From the NCBI RefSeq assembly GCF_020524765.1, contig NZ_JAIVLR010000002.1, positions 1-64,000 of the forward strand: a stretch of DNA of 64,000 nucleotides. The letters run 5' to 3'. This DNA comes from Qipengyuania gaetbuli (GTDB lineage: Bacteria > Pseudomonadota > Alphaproteobacteria > Sphingomonadales > Sphingomonadaceae). The position numbers and the translations under genes were made by a program. Below are positions 53,025 through 62,313 of this stretch, one piece after another. Positions within the stretch are counted from its first letter, which is position 1. The number at the start of each line of letters is the position of its first letter. A model generated the notes under the pieces. It saw only the letters and a program-made list of their open reading frames with translations. It was not told the DNA's origin and ran no database searches.

Positions 53025-55202
53025 ATGGATAAGAGAGGCAGCCGGCGCAAGAAGGCCGCTCGAGCACAGCGGGCCCAGCGCGCCGAGGCCGACGGTCAAC
53101 ACGAACCCGGCCGGTTCTGGCGGTGGACCAAAAGGCTCTTCGTCTGGGGTGCCGCGCTCGCGCTTGTCGGCGCGCTCTTTCTCGCCATCGCGGTCGGTTT
53201 TGCGGCCCGTTCGCTGCCCAGCTTCTACCAGCTGAAGGCCACGCAGAACGCGCAGACCATCGTCGTGCGCGCCCGCGACGGGACCGAGATCGTCGAACTT
53301 GGGCCGAGCTACGGCAAGTGGCTGTCGCATGACGAGATCCCGCAGGTCATGAAGGATGCGATGATCGCGGTCGAGGACCGGCGGTTCTATTCGCATCCCG
53401 GCGTCGATCCTTACGGCCTGACGCGCGCCGTCTATGTCTGGGCGACGGGCGAGGACCGGCTCGGCGCGACCTCCACGATAACCCAGCAGCTGGCGCGCAA
53501 CGTGTTCCTGAACTCGAACCGCTCGCTCGACCGCAAGCTGCGCGAGGCAGTGCTGGCGATGGCGCTCGAATGGAAGTTCTCCAAGGAGCAGATCCTCGAG
53601 CTCTACCTCAACAAGGTCTATTTCGGCGGCGGTGCCTATGGCATCGATTCGGCCAGCCGGAAGTTCTTCAGCCACCCTGCCAACGAACTCTCGGTCGGGG
53701 AGGCAGCGATCATCGCGGGCCTGGTGAAAGCGCCCAGCCGCTATTCGCCCACCGCCGATGTCGATGCTGCCGTCGGCCGCGCCAGCGTGGTGCTGCGCCT
53801 GATGAAGGAACAGAACTTCATCCCACAGGACGCGACAGTCGACCCTTCGGAAGTCCGGCTGAAGGAAGAGGCCGCGCAGAATTCGGTGCGCTACTTCACC
53901 GACTGGGCGCTACCGCAGCTCGACCTGCTGCTGCCCGAGACGTTCGAGCCAATCGAGGTCTGGACCACGCTTGATGTCGGGATGCAGCGTGCGGCCACCG
54001 CCGCGGTCCAGTCGAACGTGCCCGAAGGCTCGCAAGGCGCGCTGGTCAGCCTCGACCGTGACGGCGCGATCCTCGCGCTAGTGGGCGGCACCGATTACGT
54101 CGAGACGAATTACAACCGCGCGACCAATGCGCTCCGCCAGCCGGGTTCGAGCTGGAAGCTGTTCGTCTATCTTGCCGCGCTCGAGGCCGGTTACACGCCC
54201 GAAGACCGGGTGGTGGACACCCCGGTGACCATCGGCGGGTGGAGCCCGCGCAATTCGACCGGACGCAATATCGGCGAAACGGACCTGCGCACCGCATTTG
54301 CCTATTCGGTCAACACCGTGGCCGCGCAGCTCGGCAACGAGGTCGGGTTCGGCTCGGTCGCGTCGATGGCGCGCCGGTTCGGCATCAGTACGCCGATCAA
54401 CACCTATCCGGCCATGGTGCTGGGATCGAACGAGGTCCGCCTGCTCGACATGACCCGCGCCTTTGCCGCGGTGTCGAACAAGGGGGCTTCGGTCGAACCC
54501 TATGGCATCGTCAAGGTGACGACGGCCGATGGCGAGACGCTTTATGAGCACAAGAAGTCGCGCAGTACGCAGCTCGTGCCCGACCACGTGGCGGCAGGCA
54601 TGACCGACCTGTTGCAGGCGGCCGTCCAGACCGGCACGGGCCGCGCCGCGCAGATCGGACGACCGGTGGCCGGCAAGACGGGGACCACCAGTTCCAACAA
54701 GGACGGCTATTTCGTCGGCTTCTCCTCCGGCATCACCACCGGCGTGTGGATGGGCCGAGACGACAACAAGCGCGTCGGCGGGCTGCAGGGCGGTGCCGCC
54801 CCGGCCAAGGCCTTCGCTGCCTTCATGCGCTATGCCGTGAAGGATCGACCGGTCGAGGAATTCGAAACCGAACTCAAGCTGCCCGAATGGCAGCTGGAGG
54901 AGGATGACGAGTACTTCTTCGGCAGCCCGGACGACTATTACTACATCGACGAGCAGGGCAATCTGATCGAGCCTGGTCGTCCGCCCGAAGGGCCCGACGG
55001 GCAGCTACCCTTCCCGGTGGACGGCGAACGCCCGCAACCGGTCCCGACCGATCCTACGCGGCCCCCGCTGCGCGAGCAGCCGCCTGTGCGCGGCCAACCG
55101 GGGCGCGGGGCGGACGGTGCACCGCAGGCCATCGGCGACGATTTCCTCGACCGGGCGACGGGGCGCAACGAACAACGCCAGCCCGAACGCCCCCGGCAGT
55201 AG
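53025..55202 (+). CDS. mrcA: Class A penicillin-binding protein 1A
   Basis: This bifunctional peptidoglycan synthase has 725 aa. A short basic cytoplasmic start is followed by one membrane anchor (about 38-62). The glycosyltransferase domain (GT51) shows AVEDRRFYSHPGVDPYGL, STITQQLARNVFL and KEQILELYLNKVYFGGGAYG. The transpeptidase domain shows PGSSWKLFVY (SxxK), YSVNTVAAQ (SxN) and AGKTGTTSSNKDGYFVGF (KTG). The last 75 residues are Pro/Arg/Gly-rich and disordered. The ATG at 53025 has a weak ribosome site. It ends in a bidirectional terminator. Confidence 0.96.
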   Translation: MDKRGSRRKKAARAQRAQRAEADGQHEPGRFWRWTKRLFVWGAALALVGALFLAIAVGFAARSLPSFYQLKATQNAQTIVVRARDGTEIVELGPSYGKWLSHDEIPQVMKDAMIAVEDRRFYSHPGVDPYGLTRAVYVWATGEDRLGATSTITQQLARNVFLNSNRSLDRKLREAVLAMALEWKFSKEQILELYLNKVYFGGGAYGIDSASRKFFSHPANELSVGEAAIIAGLVKAPSRYSPTADVDAAVGRASVVLRLMKEQNFIPQDATVDPSEVRLKEEAAQNSVRYFTDWALPQLDLLLPETFEPIEVWTTLDVGMQRAATAAVQSNVPEGSQGALVSLDRDGAILALVGGTDYVETNYNRATNALRQPGSSWKLFVYLAALEAGYTPEDRVVDTPVTIGGWSPRNSTGRNIGETDLRTAFAYSVNTVAAQLGNEVGFGSVASMARRFGISTPINTYPAMVLGSNEVRLLDMTRAFAAVSNKGASVEPYGIVKVTTADGETLYEHKKSRSTQLVPDHVAAGMTDLLQAAVQTGTGRAAQIGRPVAGKTGTTSSNKDGYFVGFSSGITTGVWMGRDDNKRVGGLQGGAAPAKAFAAFMRYAVKDRPVEEFETELKLPEWQLEEDDEYFFGSPDDYYYIDEQGNLIEPGRPPEGPDGQLPFPVDGERPQPVPTDPTRPPLREQPPVRGQPGRGADGAPQAIGDDFLDRATGRNEQRQPERPRQ

Positions 55203-55221
55203 GCGGGCAGATCGAGCAAAG

Positions 55222-55260
55222 AAAAAGCCCTCCCGGCGCGAACCGGGAGGGCTTTTCGTT
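55222..55260. terminator. Bidirectional terminator, PBP1A / degP
   Basis: The 10-bp stem GCCCTCCCGG (55227-55236) / CCGGGAGGGC (55243-55252) has five A before and four T after, so it can stop transcription from both convergent genes. Confidence 0.92.
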
Positions 55261-55280
55261 TCTAGCCTTGGCTATTGCGC

Positions 55281-56837
55281 TTAGCGGCTCAGGCGAACCG
55301 CTACGTACTGAGCCGGGCGGCCGCGGCGCTGGACGCGCAGCAGCACGGCCTCGCGGTTGTCGGCTTGCGCACCGCGCACGGCGGTCTCGAGGTCGGTGAC
55401 AGCGGTCAACGGGCGATAGTTCGCGGACAGGATGATGTCGCCGCGCTGCAGGCCCTTGCGCGCCGCATCCGAGTTGCGGTTGACCGAAGCGATCACCACG
55501 CCGCGCGTATCGGCGCCAGCGCCCAGCTGGCGTGCGATCTGCGGCGTCAGTTCGAGCACCTGCAGGCCGAGGCGTTCCTCGATCACTGCATTGTCGCTCG
55601 GCGCCATGTCGTCTTCCTGTTCGGCATCGGGGTCAAACATCTGGCTCTGGCGCAGCTCTTCGTCGGTGGGACGCTTGCCCACGGTGACGTTGATGCGGCG
55701 GCGTTCACCGTCGCGCACCACGTCGAGCGGGATGGTCGTGCCCGGCGCGATATTGGCGACGAGATAGGACAGGGTCTGGTCGGGCGTCACGTCGCGGCCG
55801 TTAACCTTGAGCACGATGTCGCCCGGCTGCAGGCCCGCACGCTCGGCCGGCTGGCCGGCCTGGACCGACTGCACGAACTCCCCGCGATTGCGCTGGAGGC
55901 CCAGCGAGGCTGCAACGTCTTCGGTCACCGGCTGGATCTGGATGCCGAGATAGCCACGTTCGATCTCAACGCCGCGGCGCAACTTGTCGACGATGGGCGC
56001 GGCGGTTTCGGCCGGAATTGCGAAGCCGATGCCCACGCTGCCGCCCGAAGGCGAATAGATCGCGTTGTTGATGCCGATGACGTTGCCCTGCATGTCGAAC
56101 AGCGGGCCGCCCGAATTGCCGCGGTTGATGGCCGCGTCGGTCTGGATGTAGCGGTCGTATGCACCCGCGCCGGTGTTGCGCAGCACGCTGGAGACGATGC
56201 CGCTGGTCACCGTACCGCCGAGGCCGAAGGGGTTGCCGATGGCAACGACCCAGTCACCCACGCGCGCCTGGCTCGAATCGCCGAACCTCACGAAGGGGAA
56301 GGGCTGGCTGCGGCTGACCTTGAGCACGGCAAGGTCGGACTGGGCGTCGGTGCCGACCAGTTCCGCCTCGTATTCCGTGCCGTCGGGCAGGGTGACGGTG
56401 ATCTCTTCCACCGTGCCGCGGCCCGAAGGGCTGACGACGTGGTTGTTCGTCACGACATAACCGTCGGCCGAAATGAAGAAGCCCGAACCCAGCGACTGGC
56501 CTTCGCGGTACTGCGGTTCTTGCGGCTGCTGGCCACCATTGCGGCGGTTGAACAGGTCTTCGAACGGCGTGCCCGCGAAGGGGTTGCCGCCGTTGCCGTT
56601 GGAAATCTCGATCCGCTGGCGGGTAGAGATGTTGACCACGGCAGGCTGCAGCTGGGCCGTCAGGTCGGCGAAGCTTTCGGGGGCCCCGGCACGCGGGACC
56701 ACGCGGGCCATGTGGGAATCGTCGTTCTGGGCGACCTGCGCTCCGGCGGGGTATCCGGCGAGGGAAAGAGCGGCGCCTCCGGCAAGCAGGGCGGCGGTTA
56801 CGGAATATGCATATCGCACTGGCTTCACGTCCTTCAT
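55281..56837 (-). CDS. degP: Periplasmic serine protease DegP/HtrA (Do family)
   Basis: The protein is 518 aa with a signal peptide ending PAGAQ. Trypsin-like triad: His in GYVVTNNHVV, Asp in AQSDLAVLKV, Ser in RGNSGGPLF. Two PDZ domains follow (GYLGIQIQPV... and LGLQVLELTP...). It degrades or refolds damaged envelope proteins. A Gln/Asn-rich loop lies after residue 80. It is downstream of hflC on the same strand after a 132-bp gap, so it may have its own promoter. Confidence 0.95.
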   Translation of the reverse strand: MKDVKPVRYAYSVTAALLAGGAALSLAGYPAGAQVAQNDDSHMARVVPRAGAPESFADLTAQLQPAVVNISTRQRIEISNGNGGNPFAGTPFEDLFNRRNGGQQPQEPQYREGQSLGSGFFISADGYVVTNNHVVSPSGRGTVEEITVTLPDGTEYEAELVGTDAQSDLAVLKVSRSQPFPFVRFGDSSQARVGDWVVAIGNPFGLGGTVTSGIVSSVLRNTGAGAYDRYIQTDAAINRGNSGGPLFDMQGNVIGINNAIYSPSGGSVGIGFAIPAETAAPIVDKLRRGVEIERGYLGIQIQPVTEDVAASLGLQRNRGEFVQSVQAGQPAERAGLQPGDIVLKVNGRDVTPDQTLSYLVANIAPGTTIPLDVVRDGERRRINVTVGKRPTDEELRQSQMFDPDAEQEDDMAPSDNAVIEERLGLQVLELTPQIARQLGAGADTRGVVIASVNRNSDAARKGLQRGDIILSANYRPLTAVTDLETAVRGAQADNREAVLLRVQRRGRPAQYVAVRLSR

Positions 56838-56969
56838 TTCCTCTTCGTCTGTGTCTGCACGAAGATCACACCGCTTCTATGCGGGACCCGTGCAGGCGGT
56901 TCCTGCTGGCGAGACTGCCAAGGGGCGCTGAATGCCCGTTGAACGCGGTGTTGCGCGTTCGACGAACCG

Positions 56970-57815
56970 TCAACGCCGCCCGCGGAATTGCCGCAGGTAC
57001 TCGTTATCCGGCGACAGGATGATGTTGCTTTCCGCATTCCCGTTACCTGGTGCGAAGGTGGCATCATAGCTCTGCATGGCGCGGTAGAAGTCATAGAAGC
57101 CCGCGTCCTTGCCGAAGCTTTCGGCGTAGATGCGCGCCGCTTCCGCGTCGGCTTCTGCACGGATGATGCGGGCATCGCGGGCGCCCTGTGCGCGGATCGT
57201 GCGCGCTTCGCGCTCGCGGTCCGATTCCATCCGGCGGAAGGCCGATTGCAGCGGCGCTTCGGGCAGGTCGGTGCGGGTGATCTTCACGTCCACCACTTCC
57301 GCGCCGTACTGGCGGGCCTGCCGGTCGAGATTGGCGCGCACATTGGCTAGCGCATCGCCGCGTTCGGCGGTCAGCATCGACTGGAAGGTGCGGCGGCCCA
57401 GTTCCTGGCGCAGGACCGAGTTCAGGATCGGCTGCAGGGCATTGCGCACGCCGTCGGTCGAACCGGCGCGTTCCACCATGGTCACCGGATCGGTGATGCG
57501 GAAGCGGGCATAGGCATTGACGAGCAGGCGCTGCTGGTCGTTCGAAAGGACTTCCTCGTCGCTCATCTCGAGGTCGAGAAGGCGCTTCTCGATGCGCACC
57601 ACCTTGTCGATGAAGGGCCAGCGGAAGTGGAGGCCGGCCTTCAGATTGCCGCTGGGCGTATTGATCGTGCCGACCGGCTCACCGGTCCGGACGATCACGA
57701 CCTGCTCTTCTTCGGGTACGACGAAGGCGCTCAGCATGAATGCCACCACCGCGAGGCCAAGGGCGGCGACGGACGCCTTATGATCTTCCCAGATCTGCTG
57801 CATGTTCATGGCCAT
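56970..57815 (-). CDS. hflC: HflC, regulator of FtsH protease
   Basis: The protein is 281 aa with one N-terminal membrane helix (ALGLAVVAFMLSAFVV) and a SPFH/prohibitin domain (EEEQVVIVRTGEPVG, GLHFRWPFIDKVVRIEKRLL), then a long helix (SDREREARTIRAQGARDARI). With HflK it forms a cage around FtsH in the inner membrane. It starts one base after the hflK stop. Two in-frame ATGs (57815, 57809) are possible starts. Confidence 0.95.
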   Translation of the reverse strand: MAMNMQQIWEDHKASVAALGLAVVAFMLSAFVVPEEEQVVIVRTGEPVGTINTPSGNLKAGLHFRWPFIDKVVRIEKRLLDLEMSDEEVLSNDQQRLLVNAYARFRITDPVTMVERAGSTDGVRNALQPILNSVLRQELGRRTFQSMLTAERGDALANVRANLDRQARQYGAEVVDVKITRTDLPEAPLQSAFRRMESDREREARTIRAQGARDARIIRAEADAEAARIYAESFGKDAGFYDFYRAMQSYDATFAPGNGNAESNIILSPDNEYLRQFRGRR

Positions 57816-57816
57816 G

Positions 57817-58920
57817 TTACTGGCCCTCCTGCGTGGTCACGGTGTTCGCCTGCGTCCCCTGCTTGGCCCGAGCACGGATTTCCGGCAGCGGCAGGTAAGG
57901 CGTCACATTGTTGGTTTCGACCACGGTCTTGGGCGTCTTGGAGAGCACGCGTTCCATGGTTTCGTAATAAAGGCGCTGGCGCGTCACTTCGGGCGCAAGG
58001 CGGTACTGTTCGTAGACCTTGTCGAAAGCTTCCGCCTCACCCTGCGCCTGTGCGAGCACCTGCTGAGCTTCACCGCGAGCCTTGTTGCGCGCGGCATCGG
58101 CCTGTTGTTCGGCGACCTGCACGTCGCGGAAGGCCTCGACCACGTCGGACGGCGGGTCGGCCTTTTCGATTTCGACACCGAGCACGCGCACACCGGCCTG
58201 GTAGCCGTCGAGCGTGCGCTGCATCCGCTCTCGCACTTCCTGCTCGATCGCCGCACGACCCTGGCCCGAGAAAGTCTCGTCCAGTTCGGTTTCGGCAACC
58301 GCGGCGCGCATCGCGGCCTCGGCCACGTCGTTTACCGTTTCCACCGGATCGACGAGGCGGAACTTGAAGTCTTCCAGGTCGGAGATGTTCCAGCGCACGA
58401 TGAAGCTCAAATCGACGAGGTTCTGGTCGCCCGTCAGGATCAGCTTCACCTGCTGGTTGGAGCCGGGAACACGTTCGATCCGCACGCCCTGCACGTCTTC
58501 GACGTCGACCGTTTCGATCGGGAAGGGCAGCGAGAAATTGAGGCCCGGGGTCATCTTGCGGGTGTAATTGCCCAGCGTCTTGACCACGGCTTCCTGCTGC
58601 GGTCCGATCAGGTGGACGCTGGTCGCAAGCAGGCCGAGCGTGACAATGCCGGCCACTGCCACGGGGAACCAGCTCTTGCCGCCGGGGCGCTGGGGCATCC
58701 GGAAGCCGGGACCACCGGGTCCGCCGGTGCGGCGCGGGCCTTCGGGGCCGCGGCTCTTGAAGATGTCTTCGATATTGGGACCGCGACGGTCGCCGCCGCT
58801 GCCGGGCGGCAGCCACGGGTTCTTGGGGCCCTTGGGCTTGCTTGCCTCGGGCTCGTCCTTGTCGCCACCGTCTCCCGATGAACTGCCCCCGCTACCCCAG
58901 GGGTTCTTTCCGCCAGCCAT
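57817..58920 (-). CDS. hflK: HflK, regulator of FtsH protease
   Basis: The protein is 367 aa. The N-terminus is cytoplasmic, rich in Gly, Pro and Ser (KNPWGSGGSSSGDGGDKDEP), and is followed by a membrane helix (WFPVAVAGIVTLGLLATSVH) and the SPFH domain (GPQQEAVVKTLGNYTRKMTPG, GDQNLVDLSFIVRWNISDL). A long Gln/Ala coiled helix follows. I chose the ATG at 58920 because MAGGKNPWG is the family start and GGAGG lies upstream; the frame to 58962 lacks a ribosome site. hflC follows one base after its stop. Confidence 0.94.
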   Translation of the reverse strand: MAGGKNPWGSGGSSSGDGGDKDEPEASKPKGPKNPWLPPGSGGDRRGPNIEDIFKSRGPEGPRRTGGPGGPGFRMPQRPGGKSWFPVAVAGIVTLGLLATSVHLIGPQQEAVVKTLGNYTRKMTPGLNFSLPFPIETVDVEDVQGVRIERVPGSNQQVKLILTGDQNLVDLSFIVRWNISDLEDFKFRLVDPVETVNDVAEAAMRAAVAETELDETFSGQGRAAIEQEVRERMQRTLDGYQAGVRVLGVEIEKADPPSDVVEAFRDVQVAEQQADAARNKARGEAQQVLAQAQGEAEAFDKVYEQYRLAPEVTRQRLYYETMERVLSKTPKTVVETNNVTPYLPLPEIRARAKQGTQANTVTTQEGQ

Positions 58921-59037
58921 TGCGAGGCCGATCCTCCGTCCAAATCCGTCCAGAATTCTCATGAATGTCTTATAGGAAGGGTTTGACGGAAAAACAGGGG
59001 TTGCGGTGCGGATTTCGATGCTACAGCAGCCCGCAGC

Positions 59038-60000
59038 ATGGCGACGAGCGAAATTACCGACGATCTACCACCCGAATTTGCCGGACGTGTCAGCGCTGCG
59101 ACGCTGAAGGACGGACGCGCGCTGATCGTGTTCGATGCGGCCGGCCTCGGCGAAGCCGAACGCGCCGCGATCGAGCGTGACATCACCGCGCGGCTGTCCG
59201 CTCGCAGCGATGTGAACGAGGTGCGCGTGGTGATGACGGCAGAGCGCAAGGTGCCCATGCTTATCGCAATCGGATCGGGCAAGGGCGGCGTGGGCAAGTC
59301 GACGCTGACCGCCAATCTCGCCATCGCGCTCGCCCGGCAGGGCATTCGCACCGGCCTCGTCGATGCGGACGTATATGGCCCCTCGCAGCAGGTCATCTTC
59401 GATGCGGAGGATGCCAAGCCCGACGCCCGCGACAACCGGATGATCCCGGTGGAGACGAAATTCGGCGTGCGCATGCTTTCGATGGGCCAGCTGGTCGCGC
59501 CCGGTCGCGCCATCGCCTGGCGCGGACCGATGGTCGGCAATGCGCTGGCGCAGATGATCGATGCGCATTGGGATGCGGAAGATGTCATCCTCATCGACCT
59601 GCCGCCGGGCACGGGTGACGTGCAGTTGACTATGGTGCAGAAATACAAGCCGGCAGGCGCGATCCTCGTCTCGACACCGCAGGATCTGGCGCTGATCGAC
59701 GCGGCGCGCGCCGGGCAGTTCTTCGACGCGGCATCGGTGCCCGTGATCGGGCTGGTAGAGAACATGGCCGGTTATGCCTGCCCGCATTGCGGCGAGGTTT
59801 CCGATCCCTTCGGCAAGGGCGGCGTCGAGGCTGCGGCACAGCGGCTGGAGCTACCCTTCCTGGGCCGCATCCCGCTCGACCTTGCAATCAGGCAGGGCAG
59901 CGATGCGGGCGAACCGCCGGCGGCGGGCGACAGCGCGCAGGCCGAACCCTTCCTCTCGATTGCCGGAAAGCTGGCGGCATGGATTTCCGCAAGAAGCTGA
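59038..60000 (+). CDS. apbC: Mrp/ApbC-family Fe-S carrier ATPase
   Basis: The protein is 320 aa and a P-loop ATPase that carries and transfers Fe-S clusters. A short N-terminal MIP18-like part precedes the deviant Walker A IGSGKGGVGKSTLTANLA. GLVDADVYGPSQQVIF, DVILIDLPPGTGDVQLT and the cluster Cys pair in AGYACPHCGEV are typical. The N-domain is short compared with the 360-370 aa members. The 3' end overlaps the oxidoreductase gene by 22 bp. It is divergent from hflK. Confidence 0.95.
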   Translation: MATSEITDDLPPEFAGRVSAATLKDGRALIVFDAAGLGEAERAAIERDITARLSARSDVNEVRVVMTAERKVPMLIAIGSGKGGVGKSTLTANLAIALARQGIRTGLVDADVYGPSQQVIFDAEDAKPDARDNRMIPVETKFGVRMLSMGQLVAPGRAIAWRGPMVGNALAQMIDAHWDAEDVILIDLPPGTGDVQLTMVQKYKPAGAILVSTPQDLALIDAARAGQFFDAASVPVIGLVENMAGYACPHCGEVSDPFGKGGVEAAAQRLELPFLGRIPLDLAIRQGSDAGEPPAAGDSAQAEPFLSIAGKLAAWISARS

Positions 60001-62303
60001 CCGAAGCCGCTGGCCGGGTGAAACTGCCCGATGTCTCGCGCCGGCAATTGCTGGTCGGCGCGGCAGCGGGCGGCGGCCTGCTGCTGGCATGGACGCTCTG
60101 GCCACGCACCTACCCGACCTCGCTGGTCCCCGGAGAGGGAGAGGCGGAATTCGGCGGCTGGCTGACCATCGGGCGAGACAGCGTGGTCACGGTCGCCATC
60201 CCGCAGCTCGAGATGGGGCAGGGCATCACCACGCTGCTTGCGCAGATCGCGGCAGTCGAACTGGGCGCGGACTGGCGGCAGGTCGGGGCAGAGCCGGTTT
60301 CGCCTTCAGGACATTTCCCCAACCTGCCCCTGGCAGCGCAATGGGCGCCGCTATGGGCCAACTTCCCCTCGCTTGCAGGCGAACCCGACGACTGGCTGGT
60401 CGAACGCTTCGCCGGCGCAACGGCGTTCGGCGCAACCGTCGGCGGAACTTCGCTTGCCGCTTACGAGGCGCCCTTGCGTGCCGCGGCTGCCAGCGCACGC
60501 GACATGCTGGTGCGCGTAGCGGCAGACCGCTGGGACGTCGCGGCCGAGGAGTGCGAGGTAAGCGGCGGTTTCGTGCGACATTCGACCGGCGGCCAGCTGC
60601 GCTTCGGCGAACTGGTCGACGATGCACGCGAGCTCGACCCGCCGGACCCGGCGCCGCTCCTGCCGGTCGCGGCCTTCGAGGACCCTGTGTTCGGTGAAGC
60701 GGATGCGCAAACCAGTTTCCCGCGCATCGACCTGCCGTCGAAGGTGGACGGCAGCCATTTGTTCGCGGGCGATATCCGCCTGCCCGGTATGGTCTTCGCC
60801 TCGATCCGCCACGGCCCGGTGGGCCTGCCCGAACTGTTCCGCTTCGACGAAGGCGCGGTGGCGGGGATGCGCGGGCTCGTGGGCGTTGTGAAGTCGAAGC
60901 GCTGGCTGGCGGCGGTGGCCGAAAGCTGGTGGATCGCCGACCAGGCGCTTGCGCGGATGCGCGCCCATTTTACCGGTCCTGGCGCGCTCGAGCAGGCAGT
61001 GCTCGATACAGAAATAGAGCGCGCCCACGAACAGCGTGCCGACCTTGGCGAGCGGATTTTCGAACTCGGCAATCCCGACGCCGCGCTGGGCAAGCCTTCG
61101 CTCCAGCGCCGTTACGATGTAGCGCCCGCTGTCCACGTTCCGCTCGAAACTGCCAGCGCAACCGCGCGGTTAGTCGACGGGCGGCTCGAATTGTGGATGG
61201 CCTCTCAGGCTCCGGCAGCCGCGCGCGAGGCGGCGGCGAAGGCAATCGGCATCTCTCCCGAGGACGTGGTCTTCTACCCCGTTGCGGCAGGCGGCAGCTT
61301 CGATGCCCGGATCGAGAAGCAGCACGCGATCGAGGTCGCGCAGATCGCCGCCGAAATCGGCAGGCCGGTCCAGCTCACCTGGTCGCGCGTGCAGGATATC
61401 CAGGCCGTGCCGCCGCGCGCTCCGGCAGCGGCGGACATGGCAGCCAGCATGGGGGGCGAAGGCCAGCCGCTCGCGTGGCGGGCGCGGATCACCACGCCGC
61501 CCTTCATGCGCGAGATGGGTCACCGCCTGTTCGACAATCTAACGCCCGAGGCCGCACGCGAAGAAAGCCGCGGCAAGGCCGATGCGCTGGCGGTCGCCGG
61601 TGCGATTCCCCCCTATGGCATCGGCGAAGTCGCGGTGGACCACGTTCCGGCCAGCATCCGCCTGCCGGTCACGCGGATGCGCGGCGGGGCCGAGGCGTTG
61701 AGCGCCTTCTTCACCGAAACCTTCATCGACGAACTGGCCGTGGAGGCCCGGCGCGACCCCTTCCTCTATCGCATGGCGCTGCTCGGCGGCGCGCCGCGCA
61801 TGGCCGAATGCCTGCGCCGCGCCTCGCGCCTCGGCGAATGGGACGGCGGGCGCTCCGGCAGCGGGCAGGGGATCGCGATGGTGCGCATGGGGCAGGACGC
61901 GGCGAGAGCAGGGCATATCGCCTGCGTGGCGCAGGCGGGCATGGGCCCGGGCGGTGCGCGCGTGACGCAGCTGACCGCAGCGGTCGACATCGGGCGGATC
62001 GTCAATCTCGATATCGCCCGCCAGCAGATCGAGGGCGGGCTGGTCTACGGCCTGTCGCTGGCGCTAGGCTCCTCGGTGAAATACGAAAGCGGCCATCCGG
62101 TCCCGCGCAATCTGCGTGCGCTGGAACTGCCGCGGCTGGCCGATTGTCCGGAGATCGTGGTCGATTTCATCGCCAGCGACGCGGAACCGTTCGATCCCGG
62201 CGAACTTGGTGTGGCGGTGGCGGCACCCGCCATCGGCAATGCATTGTTTGCGGCGACGGGCCTGCGCCTGCGCCGCCTCCCGCTTCTTTCGGAGGGTTTA
62301 TGA
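59979..62303 (+). CDS. Tat-exported molybdenum hydroxylase, large subunit
   Basis: The protein is 774 aa and a xanthine-oxidase-family molybdopterin subunit of the IorB type (isoquinoline 1-oxidoreductase beta). A Tat signal (SRRQLLVGAAAGGGLLLAW) marks export. LEMGQGITTLLAQIAAVELG is the first cofactor-binding block. The final PGELGVAVAAPAIGNALFA holds the Glu that acts as base in the family. No small [2Fe-2S] subunit gene is next to it, so a partner elsewhere or a self-sufficient form is needed. The start lies inside the Mrp gene. Confidence 0.88.
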   Translation: MDFRKKLTEAAGRVKLPDVSRRQLLVGAAAGGGLLLAWTLWPRTYPTSLVPGEGEAEFGGWLTIGRDSVVTVAIPQLEMGQGITTLLAQIAAVELGADWRQVGAEPVSPSGHFPNLPLAAQWAPLWANFPSLAGEPDDWLVERFAGATAFGATVGGTSLAAYEAPLRAAAASARDMLVRVAADRWDVAAEECEVSGGFVRHSTGGQLRFGELVDDARELDPPDPAPLLPVAAFEDPVFGEADAQTSFPRIDLPSKVDGSHLFAGDIRLPGMVFASIRHGPVGLPELFRFDEGAVAGMRGLVGVVKSKRWLAAVAESWWIADQALARMRAHFTGPGALEQAVLDTEIERAHEQRADLGERIFELGNPDAALGKPSLQRRYDVAPAVHVPLETASATARLVDGRLELWMASQAPAAAREAAAKAIGISPEDVVFYPVAAGGSFDARIEKQHAIEVAQIAAEIGRPVQLTWSRVQDIQAVPPRAPAAADMAASMGGEGQPLAWRARITTPPFMREMGHRLFDNLTPEAAREESRGKADALAVAGAIPPYGIGEVAVDHVPASIRLPVTRMRGGAEALSAFFTETFIDELAVEARRDPFLYRMALLGGAPRMAECLRRASRLGEWDGGRSGSGQGIAMVRMGQDAARAGHIACVAQAGMGPGGARVTQLTAAVDIGRIVNLDIARQQIEGGLVYGLSLALGSSVKYESGHPVPRNLRALELPRLADCPEIVVDFIASDAEPFDPGELGVAVAAPAIGNALFAATGLRLRRLPLLSEGL

Positions 62304-62313
62304 GGTTCGCGCA

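Noticed and set aside
55275-56942. 555-codon plus-strand frame opposite degP
   Set aside because: It is antisense to degP, whose triad and PDZ domains are clear; the frame has no motif of its own.
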